Below are positions 31,288-34,781 of a stretch of 34,781 nt of DNA, in pieces (within the stretch, counting starts at the first letter, position 1; each line of letters begins with the position of its first letter). A program made the translations under genes and the position numbers. The stretch lies in NCBI GenBank assembly GCA_946405575.1, contig CAMJHP010000030.1, forward strand, positions 1 to 34,781, in the 5' to 3' direction. The notes under the pieces are model-generated. The model did not search any database. It saw nothing but the letters and a program-made list of their open reading frames with translations, and was not told the origin of the DNA. The DNA comes from an uncultured Bacteroidales bacterium (GTDB lineage Bacteria; Bacteroidota; Bacteroidia; Bacteroidales; F082).

Positions 31288-34200
31288 ATGAAGAGGAAAT
31301 TTTCAATTCTTATTGCGGCCTTGCTGTTGAGCAGCCTTACATGGGCGCAAATAACAGATGTACTCGATCACGACCTTATTGGTGTTGAGGGTACCACCTA
31401 TACGAGTTGGGCAGAAAAAACCAGCAATTCAGACGCTGTTTATGCTGGCAACACTGCAGGTGGCAACAATGCGATCCAGATGAGAAGTAGCAACAGCAAT
31501 TCGGGTATTGTGACCACAGCTTCAGGTGGTGTTGTGACCAGCATTGCAGTAACTTGGAACGAAAACACAGCTGCCGGTCGTACGTTGAACGTTTACGGCA
31601 GCAACTCGGCTTATAGTGCTGCTACTGATTTGTACGGCAATAATGCTGGTGAACTGCTGGGCACTATTGTTTATGGAACAAGCACCGACCTTGAAATATC
31701 TGGAGAGTTCGCTTTCATTGGCATCCGTTCCAACAATGGAGCTTTGTGGCTCGACCAAGTCAGCATCACTTGGGGTGAAGGCAGTGGCGTCACCCCTCCT
31801 TCCATTACTGCTAGCGATGTTGAAATTGCTTACAATGCCACTAGTGGTGCAATTGCCTTCACTGTCAATAATCCTGTTGAAGGCGGTGTCATGACCTCTA
31901 CTACCGAGGCTGAATGGCTCAACCTTGGCACAGTGGGACAAAACGCACCATTTACGTGCAGTGTGAACCAAACTGGTGCAGCCCGCGAAGGCATCGTCAC
32001 CCTTACCTATACCTATGGCGAATATGCTATCCACAAGGACGTGACCGTTACGCAAGCTGGTAATCCCAATGCGCTTGACCTCATTTCCGACATTAATGCT
32101 ACTGGTACTTACGCTGTGCAAGGCACCATCGTTGCAAAGAGTCAAAGAGGCTTCATCGTTGGCGACGGTACAGGGTATGTATATTATTACAATCAAAACT
32201 ACGACCAAGATGCCTATGCCATCGGCGACATAGTGAAACTGTCTGGATCAGTTGTTACTTATGGCGGAGTGTTTGAATTCAACAGCCAAGCCACCGTAAC
32301 CGCTGCTACCAGCTCGAACTATGTGACAGAAGATCCGACCGTGATTACCGGCGAGGAGATGGATGCCAGAGTGGCTTCCACCACACCTGCGGAACTATCA
32401 AGTTATGTTCAATATGAAGGAATTCTGACTGTTAGTGGTAACTATTATAACATCACCAATATTAATGGTGCCCAAACCGCTAAAGGTAGCATTTCCTATC
32501 CCATTGACACCGAATTTGCTTCTTTGAACGGCAAGCAGGTCAAAGTGACGGGTTATTATGTTGGTGTTTCTTCCAGTCAGTATTACAACACTATGCTGGG
32601 TACCGTTGAAGAAGTTGAAATCACCGAAGCTTCTATTAGTGTGAATCCTGCCACGGTAAATGCTTCAGTCGAAGGTGCTGAGGGCACGTTGAACGTGACC
32701 TATCTGGGCTTCACTGATGGTTATAATCCAGAGGTTACATTATGCAATGCTGAAGGTGCAGCTGCCACATATAATTGGATCGAAGTTGATATCGATGGCA
32801 ACAACAATGTTGAGTATATTATTGATTCCAACGATGGCGATGCACGCACCGCTTATTTGAGGGTTTATGTCGACGATGTTTATTCCAATATGGTTACCAT
32901 CAACCAAGATGCATATGTGACTCCTGCCCTCGACTATGCTACCTTGCCTTTCGAATTCAACAGCGGTAAGGCTGACATTGAAGGCACCGATGGCTTGAGC
33001 GAAGAGGGTCTTGGCAGTGATTATAATATAAATAACCATCCTACTACAATATTGAAATTTGATGGCAGTGGTGACTGGTTGCTTTTGCACTTCCTTGAAG
33101 AACCAGGTGCCCTTACCTTTGATATCAAGGGTAATAGTTTCTCAGGCGGCACCTTCACCGTTCAGACCTCTGAAGACGGCGAAACCTATACCGATTTGGT
33201 TAACTATACTGAACTAAATGCTACTGCCGATACTAAAATCTTCGACAATCTGAATGAGAATGTACGCTATATTAAGTGGGTTTATACCTCTAAAAGTCAA
33301 GGCAATGTTGGCTTGGGCAACATCCATCTGTATGAAGCGGGCGGTGGACCTGCCGTAGAAACTTACGATTTAACTATTGAACCTTTTGAAAACCTTGAAA
33401 TATTCACTTTCGTTGACAATGAGCTTACCGAACCATTGGAAGGTGCCGGTACCATCCAAGTGGCTGCAGGTGACAATGTGATGCTAAGCGTTAGTGCAAA
33501 TGAGGGTTATGTTCTTGAGTCACTGATGGTGGATGGTGTAGAACACGTGAATGATATTGCAGAAGATTTGACATATACCTTTGTTATGCCTAACCACAAT
33601 GTCACTGTCAGTGCCACTGCCGTGGAAGACATCCCATTCGAGCCTGCCACTTATACCTTGGCCACTTCCATTGAATCGGGCAAGACCTACATCATCGTGG
33701 GCTTCCATGAGGGCGAAGCTTTCGCTATGGGCGAACAGAGGAATAACAACCGTAAAGGTGTTGCCATCAGTGTTGACGACAACACGGCCACTGTAGAAAC
33801 CGCAGAGGTCCATGAATTCGTCATTACCGCTTTGGAAGAAGATGGATTTTATTCCATATTTGATGAAGGTTACCTCTATGCTGCCAGCAGCAATGGAAAC
33901 CAACTGAAAACCAAAGACTCACTTGATGTGAATGGCCAATGGGAAATCAGCATAGACTCTGTTTTCTCAATTGTCGCCTCAAACAGCGAAAACCGCAATG
34001 TGATGCAGTTCAATTACAACAACAACAACCCTGCTATTTTCAACTGTTATGCTCAACCCACCCAGTCTCCTGTGTATCTCTTTGTGAAAGAGGAAACTCC
34101 CACCACAACTCTCCAGAATATAGCGTTACAGGGTGGCGCGAACTGGGTGTCGTTCAATGTTGAAATCACTCTTGACGACCTGAAGGCCGCCCTTTTGGAT

Positions 34201-34629
34201 GCGACCGGAGGCCAGCAGGCACTCACGATTCAGTCACAGACTCAAAACGCCTCATACAATGCAAACAACCACCGTTGGACCGGAAGGTTGAACACGCTCG
34301 ACCTGTCGAAGATGTACAAAGTCTCAGTGGCTTCCGCTTGCGAGATTTCGCTTGAAGGTATGCCGATTGATCCGACCCAACTCGAAATCACCATCGAGAA
34401 TGGCGTGAACTGGATTGCCTTCCCGCTGAACGTGAACATGACCCCCGCAAACGCCTTCGCCGGATTTGCACTGCCAGGCGACAAGCTGCAGTCGCAGAGC
34501 AACAACGCCCAGTTCAACGGAACGAGATGGACGGGCAGATTGACTTCTATGGAGCCAGGCAAGGGCTACATCTACACTTCGGAGCAGTCTGCTACCAGGA
34601 CATTGGTGTTCCCAATGGGCACACGCTAG
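31288..34629 (+). CDS. Multidomain secreted protein (BACON/OB-fold-like/InlB-like repeats)
   Basis: A 1113-residue secreted protein with signal peptide MKRKFSILIAALLLSSLTWA. Domains by appearance: a beta-sandwich at 20-165 (NAIQMRSSNSNSGIVTT, SIAVTWNENTAAGRTLNVYG, LDQVSITW), common at the ends of Bacteroidetes secreted nucleases; a BACON-like Ig domain (about 170-255); an OB-fold-like segment (about 260-450; YAVQGTIVAKSQRGFIVGDG); a second Ig-like domain; a discoidin-like sandwich (about 590-690); an InlB-B-like repeat ending VMPNHNVTVSATAV (about 765); a further beta domain; and two tandem C-terminal repeats from about 941 (NWVSF..WTGRL and NWIAF..WTGRL). No catalytic site and no YPNP sorting domain were seen. 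It is probably an adhesive or polymer-binding surface protein. Domain names beyond the InlB-like one are tentative. Confidence 0.78.
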   Translation: MKRKFSILIAALLLSSLTWAQITDVLDHDLIGVEGTTYTSWAEKTSNSDAVYAGNTAGGNNAIQMRSSNSNSGIVTTASGGVVTSIAVTWNENTAAGRTLNVYGSNSAYSAATDLYGNNAGELLGTIVYGTSTDLEISGEFAFIGIRSNNGALWLDQVSITWGEGSGVTPPSITASDVEIAYNATSGAIAFTVNNPVEGGVMTSTTEAEWLNLGTVGQNAPFTCSVNQTGAAREGIVTLTYTYGEYAIHKDVTVTQAGNPNALDLISDINATGTYAVQGTIVAKSQRGFIVGDGTGYVYYYNQNYDQDAYAIGDIVKLSGSVVTYGGVFEFNSQATVTAATSSNYVTEDPTVITGEEMDARVASTTPAELSSYVQYEGILTVSGNYYNITNINGAQTAKGSISYPIDTEFASLNGKQVKVTGYYVGVSSSQYYNTMLGTVEEVEITEASISVNPATVNASVEGAEGTLNVTYLGFTDGYNPEVTLCNAEGAAATYNWIEVDIDGNNNVEYIIDSNDGDARTAYLRVYVDDVYSNMVTINQDAYVTPALDYATLPFEFNSGKADIEGTDGLSEEGLGSDYNINNHPTTILKFDGSGDWLLLHFLEEPGALTFDIKGNSFSGGTFTVQTSEDGETYTDLVNYTELNATADTKIFDNLNENVRYIKWVYTSKSQGNVGLGNIHLYEAGGGPAVETYDLTIEPFENLEIFTFVDNELTEPLEGAGTIQVAAGDNVMLSVSANEGYVLESLMVDGVEHVNDIAEDLTYTFVMPNHNVTVSATAVEDIPFEPATYTLATSIESGKTYIIVGFHEGEAFAMGEQRNNNRKGVAISVDDNTATVETAEVHEFVITALEEDGFYSIFDEGYLYAASSNGNQLKTKDSLDVNGQWEISIDSVFSIVASNSENRNVMQFNYNNNNPAIFNCYAQPTQSPVYLFVKEETPTTTLQNIALQGGANWVSFNVEITLDDLKAALLDATGGQQALTIQSQTQNASYNANNHRWTGRLNTLDLSKMYKVSVASACEISLEGMPIDPTQLEITIENGVNWIAFPLNVNMTPANAFAGFALPGDKLQSQSNNAQFNGTRWTGRLTSMEPGKGYIYTSEQSATRTLVFPMGTR

Positions 34630-34714
34630 ACTTCCGTTCTTTAGCCAAAACAGACTTAGTAAGAGATAAAATTTAATCCAATCAAATTTATTACCAACAA
34701 AAATTAAACGAACT

Positions 34715-34781
34715 ATGAAAAAGTTTTTATTGACATTGATTGCATCGATCGCATTCTGCGGATCGATCCTAGCCCAAGACG
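34715..34781 (+). CDS. Start of a secreted protein gene (3' end outside window)
   Basis: The first 22 codons read as a signal peptide: basic start MKKFLLTLIASIAF, hydrophobic core, and cleavage site ILAQD. The ATG follows an A-rich leader 85 nt after the preceding stop, and no hairpin terminator was seen in the gap, so read-through from the multidomain protein gene is possible. Nothing of the mature protein is visible. Confidence 0.7.
   Translation, partial: MKKFLLTLIASIAFCGSILAQD

Overview
The window reads as a chromosomal segment of an anaerobic Bacteroidetes, most likely an uncultured gut or rumen member of the Bacteroidales. Three things support this: two proteins end in type IX secretion (T9SS type A) sorting domains beginning YPNP; there is a complete bat (Bacteroides aerotolerance) operon; and nearly every transcription unit is preceded by a TAnnTTTG -7 box, the sigma-70 promoter element of Bacteroidetes. 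No rRNA, tRNA, CRISPR array, transposase gene or phage gene was seen.

Layout. 1-5217 (+): the 3' part of a large secreted protein with an Asp-box propeller and BspA-type leucine-rich repeats, a small outer-membrane-barrel candidate and two short lipoproteins, closed by a strong bidirectional terminator. 5283-12840 (-): an AAA ATPase preceded by three tandem palindromes, a 1089-residue multi-cofactor flavoprotein, a RelE-like toxin candidate with an unusual helical partner, and a three-gene unit holding a 56-residue antitoxin candidate, a GNAT acetyltransferase and aspartate kinase. 12841-13435: a non-coding stretch with palindromic repeats, the bat promoter with an inverted repeat, and a possible 43-codon leader ORF. 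13436-22896 (+): the bat operon (moxR, DUF58, a membrane-anchored BatD-like protein, batA, batB, batC, batD, batE). 23056-25908 (+): a secreted T9SS Asp-box propeller protein. 26021-29238 (+): an acyl-CoA carboxylase biotin subunit and an acyl-CoA dehydrogenase. 29410-31056 (+): an M49-family lipoprotein metallopeptidase. 31288 to the end (+): a large multidomain secreted protein and the start of another secreted protein.

How the genes work together. The bat operon is the one clear multi-gene machine: a MoxR ATPase with three vWA/DUF58 proteins carrying MIDAS motifs and TPR/BatD/BatE envelope partners. Its BatC is unusual because four tandem InlB-B-like repeats sit between the TPRs and the Gln-rich tail. 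Similar repeats occur in the two big secreted proteins at the window ends. The biotin carboxylase and acyl-CoA dehydrogenase suggest short-chain acyl-CoA metabolism. The two toxin-antitoxin-like modules lie close together on the minus strand, flanking aspartate kinase.

Another notable layer is small palindromic repeats. One 28-nt family occurs twice in frame inside genes and twice at gene ends. A 26-nt REP-like family occurs four times around and inside the bat operon. All promoter, terminator and repeat calls were made by eye.
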